From assembly GCA_900455155.1 (NCBI GenBank), contig UGUC01000001.1, positions 546,049 through 610,048 of the forward strand: DNA of 64,000 nt, written 5' to 3'. This DNA is from Providencia stuartii (GTDB lineage: Bacteria; Pseudomonadota; Gammaproteobacteria; Enterobacterales; Enterobacteriaceae). A program made the translations under genes and the position numbers. Numbering within the stretch: the first letter of the stretch is position 1; each line of letters opens with the position of its first letter. The notes under the pieces were generated by a model, which saw only the letters and a list, made by a program, of their open reading frames with translations, ran no database searches and was not told where the DNA came from. Of the stretch, positions 40,551-52,630 are shown piece by piece.

Positions 40551-41297
40551 TTACCAATATTGTTCACTGCTGATATGACCCGGTTTACGGCGTAGGTGTT
40601 TGCTCATTCCTCGGGTTTTTACCAATAGCTCGCGAGTATCTCTGACCATTTCAGGGTTACCACATAACATCACATGGCTGCTGGTGGCATCAAGCGAAAC
40701 GCCAGTGGCTTCTTCGAGCGCATTGTTTTCAATCAATGCTGGCACACGCCCATATAACGCATCGTCGCAATGTTCACGGCTAACAACGGTGACTAAATGC
40801 AGCTTTCCTGGGTAGCGTTTGGCTAATTGCTCCATTAAGGGGAGATAGCTGAGATCTTTTTGGTAGCGAACCGCGTGCAAAAGTACGATTTTTTCAAATC
40901 GTTCAAGGTCTTTGCCTTCTTGTAATATCGATAGAAAAGGGCCTATCGCGGTGCCAGTGGATAGCATCCAAAGGTTTTGGCAGTCGGGAATTTCGTCTAA
41001 TACAAAGAAGCCTGACGCTTCATCCGTAACTTGTAAGGTATCTCCAGGGCGTAATTGAGCCAGTTTAGGGCTAAGTTTACCATTTGGTACAACCACAAAG
41101 TAGAATTCAAGGCGATCGTCACTCGGGGCGTTAACGTAAGAGTAAGCACGTTGCACTCGTTCACCTTCAATTTCGAGAGCAAGTTTTGCAAATTGGCCGG
41201 CGATAAAAGGTTTGATAGGGGCGTTGATCACTAGGCTGAATAAAGAATCTGTCCAAAATTTTGTTTCAATAACGGTTCCGGTAACCCAATTAGCCAT
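40551..41297 (-). CDS. fpr: Ferredoxin/flavodoxin-NADP+ reductase
   Basis: Fpr is a cytosolic FAD enzyme that passes electrons from NADPH to flavodoxin or ferredoxin, part of the oxidative-stress response. The 248-aa length equals E. coli. FAD-binding motifs are RAYSYVNAPSDDRLEFYFVVVPNGKLSPKL (residues about 50-80), the NADP site includes LWMLSTGTAIGPFLSIL and HVMLCGNPEMV, and the C terminus ends SSEQYW with the aromatic stacking residue. The E. coli neighbour glpX is missing here; emrD and the M66 protein follow. Confidence 0.95.
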   Translation of the reverse strand: MANWVTGTVIETKFWTDSLFSLVINAPIKPFIAGQFAKLALEIEGERVQRAYSYVNAPSDDRLEFYFVVVPNGKLSPKLAQLRPGDTLQVTDEASGFFVLDEIPDCQNLWMLSTGTAIGPFLSILQEGKDLERFEKIVLLHAVRYQKDLSYLPLMEQLAKRYPGKLHLVTVVSREHCDDALYGRVPALIENNALEEATGVSLDATSSHVMLCGNPEMVRDTRELLVKTRGMSKHLRRKPGHISSEQYW

Positions 41298-41699
41298 AAA
41301 TATTCACCTCTGGATTTTTTTCTAACTTTGCTGCTTATCAGAGTTTCATACTAAATCAGTTTACTATTTGCGCTTATCGATAATGTGTTCTAGTGAATTA
41401 TTCTTTTTAAGAGATCACAAACAAATTTAATGTACAGTTTTATTGCCATATCCGGCGAATATCGCTGACATTGCACCATTAATTAAAATGCTGTCCTACC
41501 TCGAAAAAAAAATTAGTTTTGTTATCTTAGTCACGCAACGGTGACATGGGCATGATGTACTGCCGATTAACCGTTTTATCAAAGAAAACAATCAATAACT
41601 CTTTGTGGTTTCACTCTGAAATTAAACCTTCATGTTATTTGTATTGAATAACATGGCTAGGCTGTGCATTCAGGTTGATAAATTGGTTTTGAGAAGAAA
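41298..41699. promoter_or_regulatory. Divergent region between fpr and emrD
   Basis: A 402-base AT-rich region with promoters for both genes. No ORF is supported. In E. coli fpr is under SoxS control, but I could not point to a clear soxbox. Confidence 0.35.
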
Positions 41700-42884
41700 A
41701 TGAGAAAACTGGAACATTTTAATTTACTGATCTTGCTGATCGCCCTAGCAGCGGTAGGGCAAATGACACAGACTGTTTATGTACCTGTTATTGCAGACAT
41801 CGCTGTGTACTTTGGTGAACCGTCTGGCTCAGTGCAGCGAGTCATGGCGGCTTACTTGTTTACTTATGGTTTCTCTCAACTGATATATGGACCGTTATCT
41901 GACCAAGTTGGCCGCCGTCCGGTTATTTTAGTTGGGATGAGCATCTTTTTACTCGCGACAACGCTGGCACTTTTTGCCCCAACGCTGGATATTTTAGTGC
42001 TCGCCAGTGGCTTGCAAGGGCTGGGTACAGGGGTGGCTGGGGTCATGGTGCGTACGATGCCTCGTGATCTCTACAAAGGAACCTCATTGCGCTATGCAAA
42101 TAGCTTATTAAACATGGGCGTATTAGTTAGCCCACTGCTCGCGCCTATGTTTGGTGGATTGCTTGCTCATTTTTGGGGTTGGCATGCCTGTTATATCTTT
42201 TTGTTTATTCTTGGCGCTTTTGTGCTGGTGAGCATGTATCGCTGGCTACCTGAAACACGCCCTGAGTCTTCAGAAAAACGCAGAATGTTGAGTTCTTATC
42301 ACCAGTTACTGTCGAGTGGCTCCTTTGTTTCTTATTTAATTATGTTGATCGGTGCGCTGGCGGGTATTGCGGTTTTCGAAGCCAGTAGCGGTGTTTTGAT
42401 GGGCGGTGTACTTGGTTTGAATAGTATTACTGTCAGTATCTTATTTATTATTCCTATTCCTGCCGCATTTTTTGGCGCTTGGTATGCAGGGCGAGAAGGT
42501 AAAAGTTTTTACCATTTAATGTGGCAGTCCGTGATCTGCTGCTTGATTGCAGGGCTGCTAATGTGGATCCCCGGCTGGTTTGGGGTGATGAATATCTGGA
42601 CGCTATTGGTGCCCGCCTCGGTGTTTTTCTTCGGCGCGGGCATGCTATTCCCTTTAGCAACAACAGGGGCAATGGAGCCTTTCCCTTATTTGGCCGGAGC
42701 CGCTGGGGCATTAGTCGGCGGTATGCAGAATGTGGGTTCAGGGGTGGCAACATGGGTTTCCGCACTGTTGCCGCAAAATGGGCAGTTTAGTTTGGGCTTA
42801 TTGATGCTGCTGATGTCTATGTTAGTGCTATTGTGTTGGCTACCGTTGGCTCATCGTTTGAATCGAACAGAGCATACGATTTAA
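41700..42884 (+). CDS. emrD: EmrD-type multidrug efflux transporter (MFS)
   Basis: This 394-aa member of the DHA1 family of major facilitator transporters equals E. coli EmrD in length. Twelve hydrophobic helices are visible. Motif A between helices 2 and 3 reads GPLSDQVGRRPVILVG, and GVMVRTMPRDLYKGTSLRYANSLLNMGVLVSPLLAP covers helices 4-5. It is expected to export amphipathic compounds through the inner membrane using the proton gradient. In E. coli emrD is elsewhere on the chromosome, so its place here reflects local rearrangement. Confidence 0.88.
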   Translation: MRKLEHFNLLILLIALAAVGQMTQTVYVPVIADIAVYFGEPSGSVQRVMAAYLFTYGFSQLIYGPLSDQVGRRPVILVGMSIFLLATTLALFAPTLDILVLASGLQGLGTGVAGVMVRTMPRDLYKGTSLRYANSLLNMGVLVSPLLAPMFGGLLAHFWGWHACYIFLFILGAFVLVSMYRWLPETRPESSEKRRMLSSYHQLLSSGSFVSYLIMLIGALAGIAVFEASSGVLMGGVLGLNSITVSILFIIPIPAAFFGAWYAGREGKSFYHLMWQSVICCLIAGLLMWIPGWFGVMNIWTLLVPASVFFFGAGMLFPLATTGAMEPFPYLAGAAGALVGGMQNVGSGVATWVSALLPQNGQFSLGLLMLLMSMLVLLCWLPLAHRLNRTEHTI

Positions 42885-42892
42885 TCAGTGAT

Positions 42893-42917
42893 AGCAGGCG
42901 ATCACTCATCGCCTGCT
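42893..42917. terminator. Bidirectional terminator between emrD and the M66 gene
   Basis: AGCAGGCGAT (42893-42902) pairs with ATCGCCTGCT (42908-42917) around five bases. TAGTTTT follows on the plus strand. Confidence 0.85.
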
Positions 42918-42922
42918 TAGTT

Positions 42923-45900
42923 TTATACGGTAAGGGGCGCTGAAATGACCCTTGGCGTGCTCGGTAATCTCCCTTCATTTATTGCCATCGTTTGATTTGC
43001 TGTTTTCTCCATCATGGCGATTAGCTCCGGTTGCTGCTCTATGTGATTGAATATCACTGGCTGGTTATAATCCAAAAAGCGTGTATTTTCGGTGATGGTG
43101 GCGGTGTGGTTTTGCGTCAATGTCACCGTACTTGGGGGGCGTGTCATCTTGCAGGTGTTTGTCGAGATAAATTCGGATTGCCGTTATTTTCAGGTTTGGT
43201 GTGCTGTCGGTGGTGCCAATAATCGACAATAGCTCCCCTTGGCGAGTGATCTGCCACGGCGCTAATGGGGTTTGTTCACGAATATCACCTGATGGATCTT
43301 CGATCAATAAGGTTACCCAATAATGCTGTTGCTCTTTAGGGAGTTGTAGCGTTGTGATATCAACAGTTTGATTAATGTAAACATCGGCAAGCAGTGGGGC
43401 ATTCGCTTCGATATTGTAATGCGCCAAGGGTGTTGTTCGCCTGTCAGCCTGCAACGTTAAGTGGTTGATGGGGAGAAAAGGTTGCTTTGTATTGATTTGC
43501 CCATTCTTACCCCAAGGGTCACTCAAAGAGAAATATTGTTGGTGGCGTTGTCCATCGCTAATCCAAGTAGCACACAGAGCGCTATTTGGGGTTATCCTTT
43601 GATTGTTGACCCGACCTGTTGAAAAGTCGATTAAATGGGGATCGGTAGCAGACCAGAACAGCGGGCTACCACACCAGTAATTATCGAGAGTGACATATTG
43701 TAATGGCTGATTGGCCTGATATTGGTGAAAGAGCCGATTGGCTAAAGCGTCTGGATTTGCATAGGTGTAAATCGGCTGTTGATTATCGGCTTTCATTATT
43801 TGAATTTTCACTAATTCGCCATGATCAGCCATATTTAAGCTAATGGATTTAATATCTTCAATCGGGCAGCTATCTGTCGTCATGAGTCCATTTTGGGTTG
43901 CATAAGTGGCAACTAATAAGTACACATGGGGTATATCACGCAATTTGTCTCGTTGTGCCACGATAGGGAGATCCCCAAGAGTACGCTGAATATTAAGGTG
44001 GCTATAAGGATGGTTATTACCATCGGGTAAGGTAACTATCGAACCACTGACCCAATAAACAGGGTGGTTTTGCTGTCTGTTCGATGTTGGTATTGGTCGT
44101 GATAAAAACCGCTGAATTTTCTGGTTGTAGTGAGATGAATGGGGAATAAATGCATCATAGGGTGCCTTATTGTCTTCCCCCGCCGTTGGGTACATGGCAG
44201 GCCGGATCTCTTGAGTGCTTCCATTTTCGGGGTGAGTATAACGATAGGTAATATAGGCGCTACGTGCTTGGTCATAAGCAATTTCAGGGCCATTACTCTG
44301 TTTGGAAAATGGATAATATGGGTGATTCGTATGCGATAATCCTAAGCCATGCCCAAATATTTCATGCCATAACACATCTGATTGGGCGATCCCGCCACCA
44401 AAAAGTGGTGACGCCATTCCCAGCAATGAACCGTAAATCGATGGCTGTATCGCCGTATAATATAACTCATGGTGCGTACCGTTAGCCTTTTTTATCCAAT
44501 CACTTTGTTGGTAGGCCCATGCAATTTGCAAGTTAGCAGGATCAAAGAACGGGTTTCTTTTATCGTATTGCGGCATGGTCAATGTAGAGGCATAAAAATT
44601 AGGGTGAATATAACCCGAAAGTACAGGAGCAAGCGTATGTGACGGGCTACTATGGAGCGTAAGCTGTGAGACCGGTAATTTAGCAACCGCCTCTTTTCCC
44701 CAACTCAGTGGAGAGTATGCATAAAGCCCTTCTCCTGTTTGATAGAGATGATGGCTTGCTACTCGCGCGGTCAGCGGGGGCACCTCAGTGACCTTAGGGG
44801 AAAAGTAGCCATCACTATCGGTGTAAGGCAGTGTGATAGGTTGATTATCCGCAATTAGACGAATACGAATATCGGGTTTTATCCATGCTCCTTTTAAGGG
44901 GGCACTGTAGCTTAGCTGGTCGGCAATTTTGTGACTGACTGACGGGGCGACAGGCATATCGGCTAATTGTTGTGGAAGTTGCCGCGGCCCCATCAATCTT
45001 ACCCTTCCTAGTTCGTTTCCTTGCTGATCGCTAACAATAGCGACAATATCGGGGGCATTCGCTGCGGTTCGGCTTGTAATATCGACTTTAACCAGCGCCC
45101 AGCGGTGAGCGATTAAGCTTAAATAGGGGGAGTCTGGATGCTGTTGGTGGGTTTGTGTGAGGGTAATGCCATGCACTTGCATATCTTCAGGTACAGCGTA
45201 GTTACGTGCGGCTGGTGGATTGTAAATAGGGTCGGGGACACTGAATGTCCTTATTCCTGGACGCGATAGGATAGGTGCTTTTTCTGTTTGTATTTGGATG
45301 GATAGAGGAGCCGATCGCCGACCATCCTTGAATATCGCCACAAAATCAAATTGGTCATGACCAGTAAAAGGCGAACGGCGATTAGGCAGATAGAACCATT
45401 CCCCAGTATGGCTATTTAGCCTGATTGAGCCTGACTTAGCCCCTTCGAGTTGTTGATAGTGGCTAATATTAGCATGTTGAGGCAACTTTCCTGTGATGGC
45501 CCCGACGGTGAGGTGGTTAGGCAACTCAGTTGTGTTTTCAGCAATGATTAAGGGGTGTTTTTGCTCTTGGTAACCAAAGCTAAGCGCTTTAAGCGCTCGA
45601 TTAACGTGGTCAATCACCTTTAAGCGCTCATCTTTATCATCCCAAACAACCTGTAGTGAAGTATCTTGACTATAGTGGCGAAGGGCACGCTGTAAGTAGC
45701 CTGCAAATTCTTCTGGTGAGGCAAATTGCACGTTAGCAGATTTGAAGGCGCGACGTATCAAGTTGATTTGACGACCATGTTTGCCTGTTAACGATAGGGT
45801 GATATGTGTCAGGCTATTGAGCTGCTCTAACGTAAAATGAATAGAGTGAGTGACGGATTGTGGCACTTGAACGGTTGTGACGTTCTTTAAGATCTCAACA

Positions 45901-47364
45901 TAAGGGATCTGCTGGCTTTTTTTCAGTTGAAATTGTGTGAAAGTTAACCCGTTTCCTTTTAAGGTTAAGGTGTGATCACGGTAATCAACAGTAATAGGAG
46001 CCGCTAATGGCGCTAATCGCTGATTAATTTTGTGTTCAATGTCTTTAGCGAGTGTTTGCCATGATGCATGTGAGGCGAGCGCAATATCATCTAATTTTAG
46101 GATCTGTTGCTGGCTCCCTTTTTTTAAGGTGACAGAAAAATATTCAATTTCACGCAGTCGCTCGTCGGTTAAAGCCAGTTGGTTTATTGCTGTTGAAGGG
46201 AGTGAGATAACCTGCTGGACGCCATGAATAGAAGGCGCCATTCGCATCACATCTGCAAGTGGCATTTCGTCACGGTATCGCGGTGCTTTTTTTATGGGGG
46301 CTGAGTTTTGCAAAATAGGCTCATGCACAAAGGCATCTTGAGGGATCAACGCTAATGTGTCGGTATTTGGTGGTGCCCAACCAAGACGAAACTCAGGAGG
46401 TCGCCCATCGGTTGTGGTGGTGATCCGCATAGCGCATCGCTCACCTTCCTTTAAATGGTTGAAAGTGAGTGTTGGGGTTTGCTCCCCTTTTGTCACTGTT
46501 ATTTTTTGAGTTCCTATTTCTAGCTGTATATCCTGCTCTATCCTTGATGTATCAAGCGCAAAGGTGTATTTCCCTGCTTTTGGGATAATGATCTTAGCAT
46601 CATAAATCCAGACGGTATCTATTTGCTGGTGGGGAAGAGGCGATGTTAAGTTTTGCAAATGGGGAAGAGTCATTATATGAGTGGGTTGCCTATTTGCTTG
46701 TGGCTCTGTTTTCTTTTGGCTATAAACGGCAATTCCTGTTTGTGTGGGCTGGTTTGATGCTATCTGTGTAGACGATGGGCGGATATGTCGGTCATGTGGA
46801 GGGATGATTGTATCAAGTAATTTTTTTATTGCGGAGGAGGTTTCTTCCTCTTGATAAATTAACACGCTCCCCCCCTGTCAATAACATCCAATGTTGAATC
46901 AGAGACACTTGCTGCTCTGTCGCCTTTGATGACAGTACAACGATATCGTAGTGGCGGTGCCATTGCCCGCTTGGGAGTAGGGCATCGGCCAGTTGCTCAG
47001 CGGCCCGCGTTTCACCTTCCTGCCATTGATAAGGTGAATCAAAAGTATCAACAAACAGATTGTGGTTAGGGTGGATGGTACTGCCTGAAAATTTATCGGG
47101 GCTGATACTGCTTAAGAGATAGTGAGTTGTGCGGCTGGCGGGTTGTCGTGGTTTACCCATCAACCAACTCATCACTAAAAACAGAGTTTGGCTGTCGGGT
47201 GATTGGTCTGGATCCTGCTTTAGGGCGTTAAGTAGTGCTGTACTTTGGGCGATCACCGCCACTCTGCCCCGAGATTGGTAATACCCGAATTTAATATGTT
47301 CTTGGTGTATTTCATGGCGTAAAAAATCACTAAGATCCGTTAGATATTTGTTCTGGCTATCCAT
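42923..47364 (-). CDS. Giant M66/TagA-StcE-like metalloprotease (two frameshifts)
   Basis: One protein of about 1479 aa is obtained after removing one G from a seven-G run near 46872 and one C from a six-C run near 43137. The N terminus (MDSQNKYLTDLSDFLRHEI) shows no signal peptide. Next come an alpha/beta segment (RVAVIAQSTALLNALKQD and HYDIVVLSSKATEQQ), a PA14/lectin-like domain around residues 250-330, a cadherin-like strand block (residues about 640-720, LNSHTGEWFYLPN), and the M66-like catalytic region with LWHEIFGHGLGLSHTNH near residue 1010. DAFIPHSSHYNQKIQRFL and later blocks follow StcE/TagA order. The zinc motif has one extra residue. The gene replaces glpX next to glpK. Confidence 0.7.
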
Positions 47365-47568
47365 CGCCGTTCTCCATCATCTTAAAAATATCATTAATCC
47401 CATTTAGGATTTCTGCATTTTTCAATGAGGCATAGAGAATGTCTAATTTATTATTTGTACACTAATGAGCTAACTATTTAATAAATAATTAATTAGCTAT
47501 GATATGAAATAAATAAGGCAACACGGTAAGGTGCTGCCTTATGGATCTATATCAGGAGTGAAGAGGGA
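47365..47568. other. Gap between glpK and the M66 gene
   Basis: AT-rich spacer holding the glpK terminator at 47515-47540 and the promoter region of the M66 gene. No gene is visible. Confidence 0.4.
47515..47540 (-). terminator. Terminator after glpK
   Basis: AAGGCAACAC and GTGCTGCCTT form a stem with one mismatch. On the minus strand it is followed by ATTTATTT. It lies 29 bases past the glpK stop. Confidence 0.75.
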
Positions 47569-49098
<1,530 letters not shown>

Positions 49099-49119
49099 TT
49101 AAACCTGTTCCGGTGATGA

Positions 49120-49962
49120 TTAAGCGTTTTTACTAGATGTTTTTGATGGCTCGTCTTTTTTCGTATGCACGAAACCTGGTAAGTGACGAGTGATCAGCAT
49201 GCGGTAACCGAATGCACCAATCAGTGCGCCAACGATAGGAGCAATCAATGGTACTAAGAAATAAGGAATTTCACGTCCACCTGTCAGGGCAATATCCCCC
49301 CAGCCTGCGAGATAAGCAACAACTTTTGGTCCGAAATCTCGAGCAGGGTTTAAGGCGAATCCTGTTAGTGGGCCGAATGAACCACCAATAACGGCAATCA
49401 GAATACCAATTAATAGCGGTGCTAGAGGTCCACGTGGAATACCGTTACCATCATCGGTTAAAGCCAAAATTAGGCACAGGAGGATGGCAGCGATAACCAC
49501 CTCAATAAAGAAGGCGTGCATTTCGCTAATTTGCGGGGCTGGGTAAGTAGAGAATACACCAGCAGTAAAGAGGCTTTCTTGTGTGCCACGAATAATGTGG
49601 TGAACTTGGTCGTAATCAATGAATACAGGTGAGTACATCGCATAAACTAAGGCGGCAGCGAAGAAACCTCCTAACATTTGTGCAACGATGTAAGGTGCGA
49701 CTTTATGTCTTTCGAAGCTAGCAAATAACCAAAGTGCAATGGTTACGGCAGGGTTAAGGTGAGCCCCAGAGATGCCAGCGGTTAAGTATACAGCGAGTGC
49801 AACACCAAAGCCCCATATGATACTGATTTCCCAGAGGCCAAGTTGTGCTCCGGCGATTCGGACTGCTGCAACACAGCCTAAACCAAAGAATACGATGAGT
49901 GCAGTACCTAAAAATTCTGAGATGCACTGACCGGTAAGTGTAGTCGTGGTCGTTTGGCTCAT
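49120..49962 (-). CDS. glpF: Glycerol facilitator (aquaglyceroporin)
   Basis: GlpF is an inner-membrane channel for glycerol diffusion. The 280-aa protein has six membrane helices plus two half-helices with the family NPA motifs SGAHLNPAVTIALW (about residue 70) and GFALNPARDFGPKV (about residue 205), the Arg of the selectivity filter directly after the second NPA, and the N-terminal FLGTALIVFFGLGCVAA. It is the first gene of glpFK. Confidence 0.96.
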   Translation of the reverse strand: MSQTTTTTLTGQCISEFLGTALIVFFGLGCVAAVRIAGAQLGLWEISIIWGFGVALAVYLTAGISGAHLNPAVTIALWLFASFERHKVAPYIVAQMLGGFFAAALVYAMYSPVFIDYDQVHHIIRGTQESLFTAGVFSTYPAPQISEMHAFFIEVVIAAILLCLILALTDDGNGIPRGPLAPLLIGILIAVIGGSFGPLTGFALNPARDFGPKVVAYLAGWGDIALTGGREIPYFLVPLIAPIVGALIGAFGYRMLITRHLPGFVHTKKDEPSKTSSKNA

Positions 49963-50265
49963 ATCTTCTATCCTACGAAAATTAAAATTATTGTAATGTT
50001 TTTCAGGTTAAGATCTTCAAAGTGAAAACCTATAGTGTAAATTTATCGTTAATGAGCGCAAACGAGAAATATCGAAATTGAAATATGTGTGTTACATCAC
50101 CAAAACGAAAGAAAACGACCAAAAATAGTGACGCAATCGACCTTTACGATGTGATCAGACCAGTGTTTTAAAATAAGGGATTTGGGGAATCAGAGTCAAG
50201 CCACTAGACACAGAGGATCATGCTACTTACAATCGATATTAAAGCTTACATGGGAGGTCAGAAGA
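49963..50265. promoter_or_regulatory. Divergent glpF/zapB promoter region with a CRP-like site
   Basis: Around 50086-50101 the plus strand reads TGTGTGTTACATCACC, which resembles a CRP site with one good and one weaker half. GlpR and CRP control glpFK in E. coli. No ORF is supported except the open frame ahead of zapB, which lacks conservation. Confidence 0.4.
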
Positions 50266-50505
50266 ATGTCATTTGAAGTATTTGAGAAACTAGAAGCAAA
50301 AGTCCAACAAGCGATTGATACCATCACACTGTTACAAATGGAAATCGATGAGCTAAAAGATAAAAATAGTGCGCTTGTTCAAGAACTGGATAATGCGAAA
50401 TCGGGCACCGAATCACTGGTACGTGAAAACGAACAACTGAAACAAGAGCAACAATCGTGGCAAGAGCGTCTGCGTGGTTTGCTGGGTAAAATGGAAGAAG
50501 TCTAA
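50266..50505 (+). CDS. zapB: ZapB cell-division coiled-coil protein
   Basis: ZapB is a small cytosolic coiled-coil protein that joins ZapA to MatP at the Z ring. The 79-aa protein starts [20 protein letters not shown] with AGGTCAGAAGA upstream. Heptads run along almost the whole length ([32 protein letters not shown]), and it ends LLGKMEEV. An in-frame extension of 28 codons upstream is not conserved. It is divergent from glpF as in E. coli. Confidence 0.95.
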   Translation: MSFEVFEKLEAKVQQAIDTITLLQMEIDELKDKNSALVQELDNAKSGTESLVRENEQLKQEQQSWQERLRGLLGKMEEV

Positions 50506-50523
50506 AATACCGGTTATATTTCG

Positions 50524-50621
50524 CGCAGCAGCGTTGTTGGCTTCTTTTGGTTACCTGAATGGCATACTTATGTATGCTCATCGCGATAACCTATGACCGC
50601 TGACGAGCAGCAACACGAATT
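50524..50621. repeat. Large imperfect palindrome after zapB
   Basis: The centre GCATAC-TTAT-GTATGC (50562-50577) is a perfect stem. It is flanked by GGTTACC/GATAACC-like arms and, further out, by GCAGCAGCGTTGTTGG against a GAGCAGCAACACGAA segment, giving an imperfect palindrome of about 100 bases. It looks like an intergenic repeat of the enterobacterial palindrome type. I could not count genome copies. Confidence 0.45.
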
Positions 50622-50789
50622 ATCTAGGGGTACATAGGGTCAATAAGTTATAGCTGTTGCTGATGATTGTAGGTTATCTATTGATATCAAAAGTTGAAAT
50701 AGCTTGGCATGAGTCGTTAGGATTTTTACGTTGCTATCCCTTGTGATAGGGGAATAGCCAAATTGTACTTTGTACCACAGAACCATAAA

Positions 50790-50826
50790 AAGAAGGGCTG
50801 ATATCATTATCAGCCCTTCTTTTTTG
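50790..50826. terminator. Bidirectional terminator between zapB and rraA
   Basis: AAGAAGGGCTGATA and TATCAGCCCTTCTT form a 14-pair stem with a four-base loop, with A and T tracts at the two ends. It stands 27 bases past the rraA stop. Confidence 0.92.
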
Positions 50827-50852
50827 AAACCGTATGATCATGCGATTGATGA

Positions 50853-51374
50853 TTAGAGGTCGTCGTCTAGTACTTCAAACTCGCTACCATCCTGAGTTGA
50901 AAGTGGTTCTTCTGATAAGATGATGCCTGTGTTATCTGCATAGAGATAGTCACCCGAGAAGAAGGTAACGCCGCCAAAATTGACGCGAATATCGCTTTCG
51001 CCAATACCTTCATCTGGGCAGCCTGCTGGTATGGCGGCAATTGCTTGAATACCCAGATCTAACTCCATCAATGCGTCTACTTGGCGTACAGCGCCATAAA
51101 CCACAATACCTTCCCAGTGGTTATCAACGGCTAAGCGAGCAAGTTCCGCATCAATGAGGGCTTTGCGTACAGAGCCGCCACCATCGACAAGGAGAATACG
51201 ACCATGACCGTCTTCTTCCAGCAAATCATATAGTAGGCCATTGTCTTCAAAGCACTTGACCGTAATGATTTGACCGCCAAATGAAGTACGTCCACCAAAG
51301 TTGGAAAAGAGAGGCTCTACCACATTGACGCTTTCTTGGTAGATATCACAGAGTTCGGAAGTATCATATTTCAT
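50853..51374 (-). CDS. rraA: RraA, regulator of RNase E activity
   Basis: RraA is a trimeric ring protein that binds RNase E and dampens mRNA decay. The start [20 protein letters not shown] at 51374 matches E. coli; the upstream 24-codon extension is not conserved. Core motifs are [64 protein letters not shown] and the C-terminal [10 protein letters not shown]. Length is 173 aa, with an acidic tail longer than that of E. coli (161 aa). Confidence 0.95.
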   Translation of the reverse strand: MKYDTSELCDIYQESVNVVEPLFSNFGGRTSFGGQIITVKCFEDNGLLYDLLEEDGHGRILLVDGGGSVRKALIDAELARLAVDNHWEGIVVYGAVRQVDALMELDLGIQAIAAIPAGCPDEGIGESDIRVNFGGVTFFSGDYLYADNTGIILSEEPLSTQDGSEFEVLDDDL

Positions 51375-51423
51375 AGTGTATAGGTCTTTATTTGCTGCAA
51401 GAGAGATAAAGTATATCCCTTTT

Positions 51424-51451
51424 GGGAGGTGATTGGCAAAATTCACCTCCC
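51424..51451 (-). terminator. Terminator after menA
   Basis: GGGAGGTGA and TCACCTCCC pair over nine positions with a loop of ten. On the minus strand the second arm is followed by AAAAGGG rather than T, so termination efficiency is uncertain. It lies between the menA stop and rraA. Confidence 0.55.
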
Positions 51452-51484
51452 AAAAACAAGGGGGCTAAGTCAAAAAATAAGCAA

Positions 51485-52405
51485 TTACTTACTCAATATT
51501 ACACCGATAGAAAAGAGAACGTTAGTGAATAGTGCGGCTTTTACCATGTTTTCTAACATTGGGCGCATCCCTTCAGGGGTTGGATCACTGAGTACGCGAC
51601 GCACATGGTTCATTAACATGGGAACGGCAAGCAAGAACAACCACCCCGTCCAGCCACGAAGATAAAGTAAGTTAAAGAAAGCTAAGCAGAGTATAGCAAC
51701 AATAATAATAATAGCATGATAGATTCGCGCGCCTGATGGGCCTAAACGCACAGCAAGGGTATTCTTACCTGCTTTTACGTCATTTTCGATATCGCGCATA
51801 TTATTAATATTCAGTACGGCAACGGAGAGTAAACCACAGGCTGTAGCCGGTAAAAAGGTGATCATGTTCAGTGTATTGGCTTGTAGGTAATAAGTCCCCA
51901 TCACACTCAGCCAGCCAAAGAAAATTAGGACGGATATATCACCTAACCCTAAGTAGCCGTAAGGTTTTTTCCCGACGGTATAGGTGATAGCGGCGACAAT
52001 CGCGATTAAGCCTAACACTAAAAAGCCAATGGCATCTTCAGGTTTTTCACAAGCGACAACAACCAGCAGCAAGCCTGAAATACAGGCAGCAATAATATTA
52101 ATTTTTAATGCTTTTTTCATGTCTGCTTGGGTAATCACCCCTTTTTGCATACCACGCAAAGGGCCAATACGTTCAGCGGTATCTGAGCCTTTTACGGCAT
52201 CACCATAGTCATTTGCAAGATTAGAGAGTATTTGCAGTAAGCCTGCGGTAATAATGGCTAATAGGGCAACAGGCCATTTAAAATTACCCGTTAAATAGGT
52301 CAGTGCGGAGCCAGTAATAATGGCTATGACTCCTAATGGTAAGGTCTTAGGACGTAAACTTTCTAGCCAAGCCTGCTTACGGCTAATAGAAGTAGATGAG
52401 CTCAT
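51485..52405 (-). CDS. menA: 1,4-dihydroxy-2-naphthoate octaprenyltransferase
   Basis: MenA attaches the polyprenyl chain to dihydroxynaphthoate in the inner membrane, giving demethylmenaquinone for anaerobic respiration. The 306-aa UbiA-family protein has seven to nine membrane helices and the two Asp-rich motifs NLANDYGDAVKGSD (about residue 65) and NMRDIENDVKAGK (about residue 205). It begins with RKQAWLESLRPKTLPLG. The frame is intact and the order menA-rraA is that of E. coli. Confidence 0.96.
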   Translation of the reverse strand: MSSSTSISRKQAWLESLRPKTLPLGVIAIITGSALTYLTGNFKWPVALLAIITAGLLQILSNLANDYGDAVKGSDTAERIGPLRGMQKGVITQADMKKALKINIIAACISGLLLVVVACEKPEDAIGFLVLGLIAIVAAITYTVGKKPYGYLGLGDISVLIFFGWLSVMGTYYLQANTLNMITFLPATACGLLSVAVLNINNMRDIENDVKAGKNTLAVRLGPSGARIYHAIIIIVAILCLAFFNLLYLRGWTGWLFLLAVPMLMNHVRRVLSDPTPEGMRPMLENMVKAALFTNVLFSIGVILSK

Positions 52406-52552
52406 TCAATAATTTCACAGGTTTGTTGTGTACAATACATTAAAAGCCCTCGCGTGAAAAACCGTATACGGCTTGTCCATGAAAACGTGCATATGGAAAG
52501 CGATGTAATGGCTGCGCGACAGGCTAAATATTTACCGTCTAACGTAAAATTA

Positions 52553-52585
52553 TAAAGTACAACGATGGGTCACCGTTGTACTTTA
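52553..52585 (-). terminator. Terminator-like hairpin after hslU
   Basis: TAAAGTACAACG and CGTTGTACTTTA form a perfect twelve-pair stem around nine bases. On the minus strand it leads into TAATTTTA. It lies 46 bases past the hslU stop. Confidence 0.7.
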
Positions 52586-52630
52586 TTAGACGTATCTTAA
52601 GGATACATGAAAACCTGATAATTAATAAGC

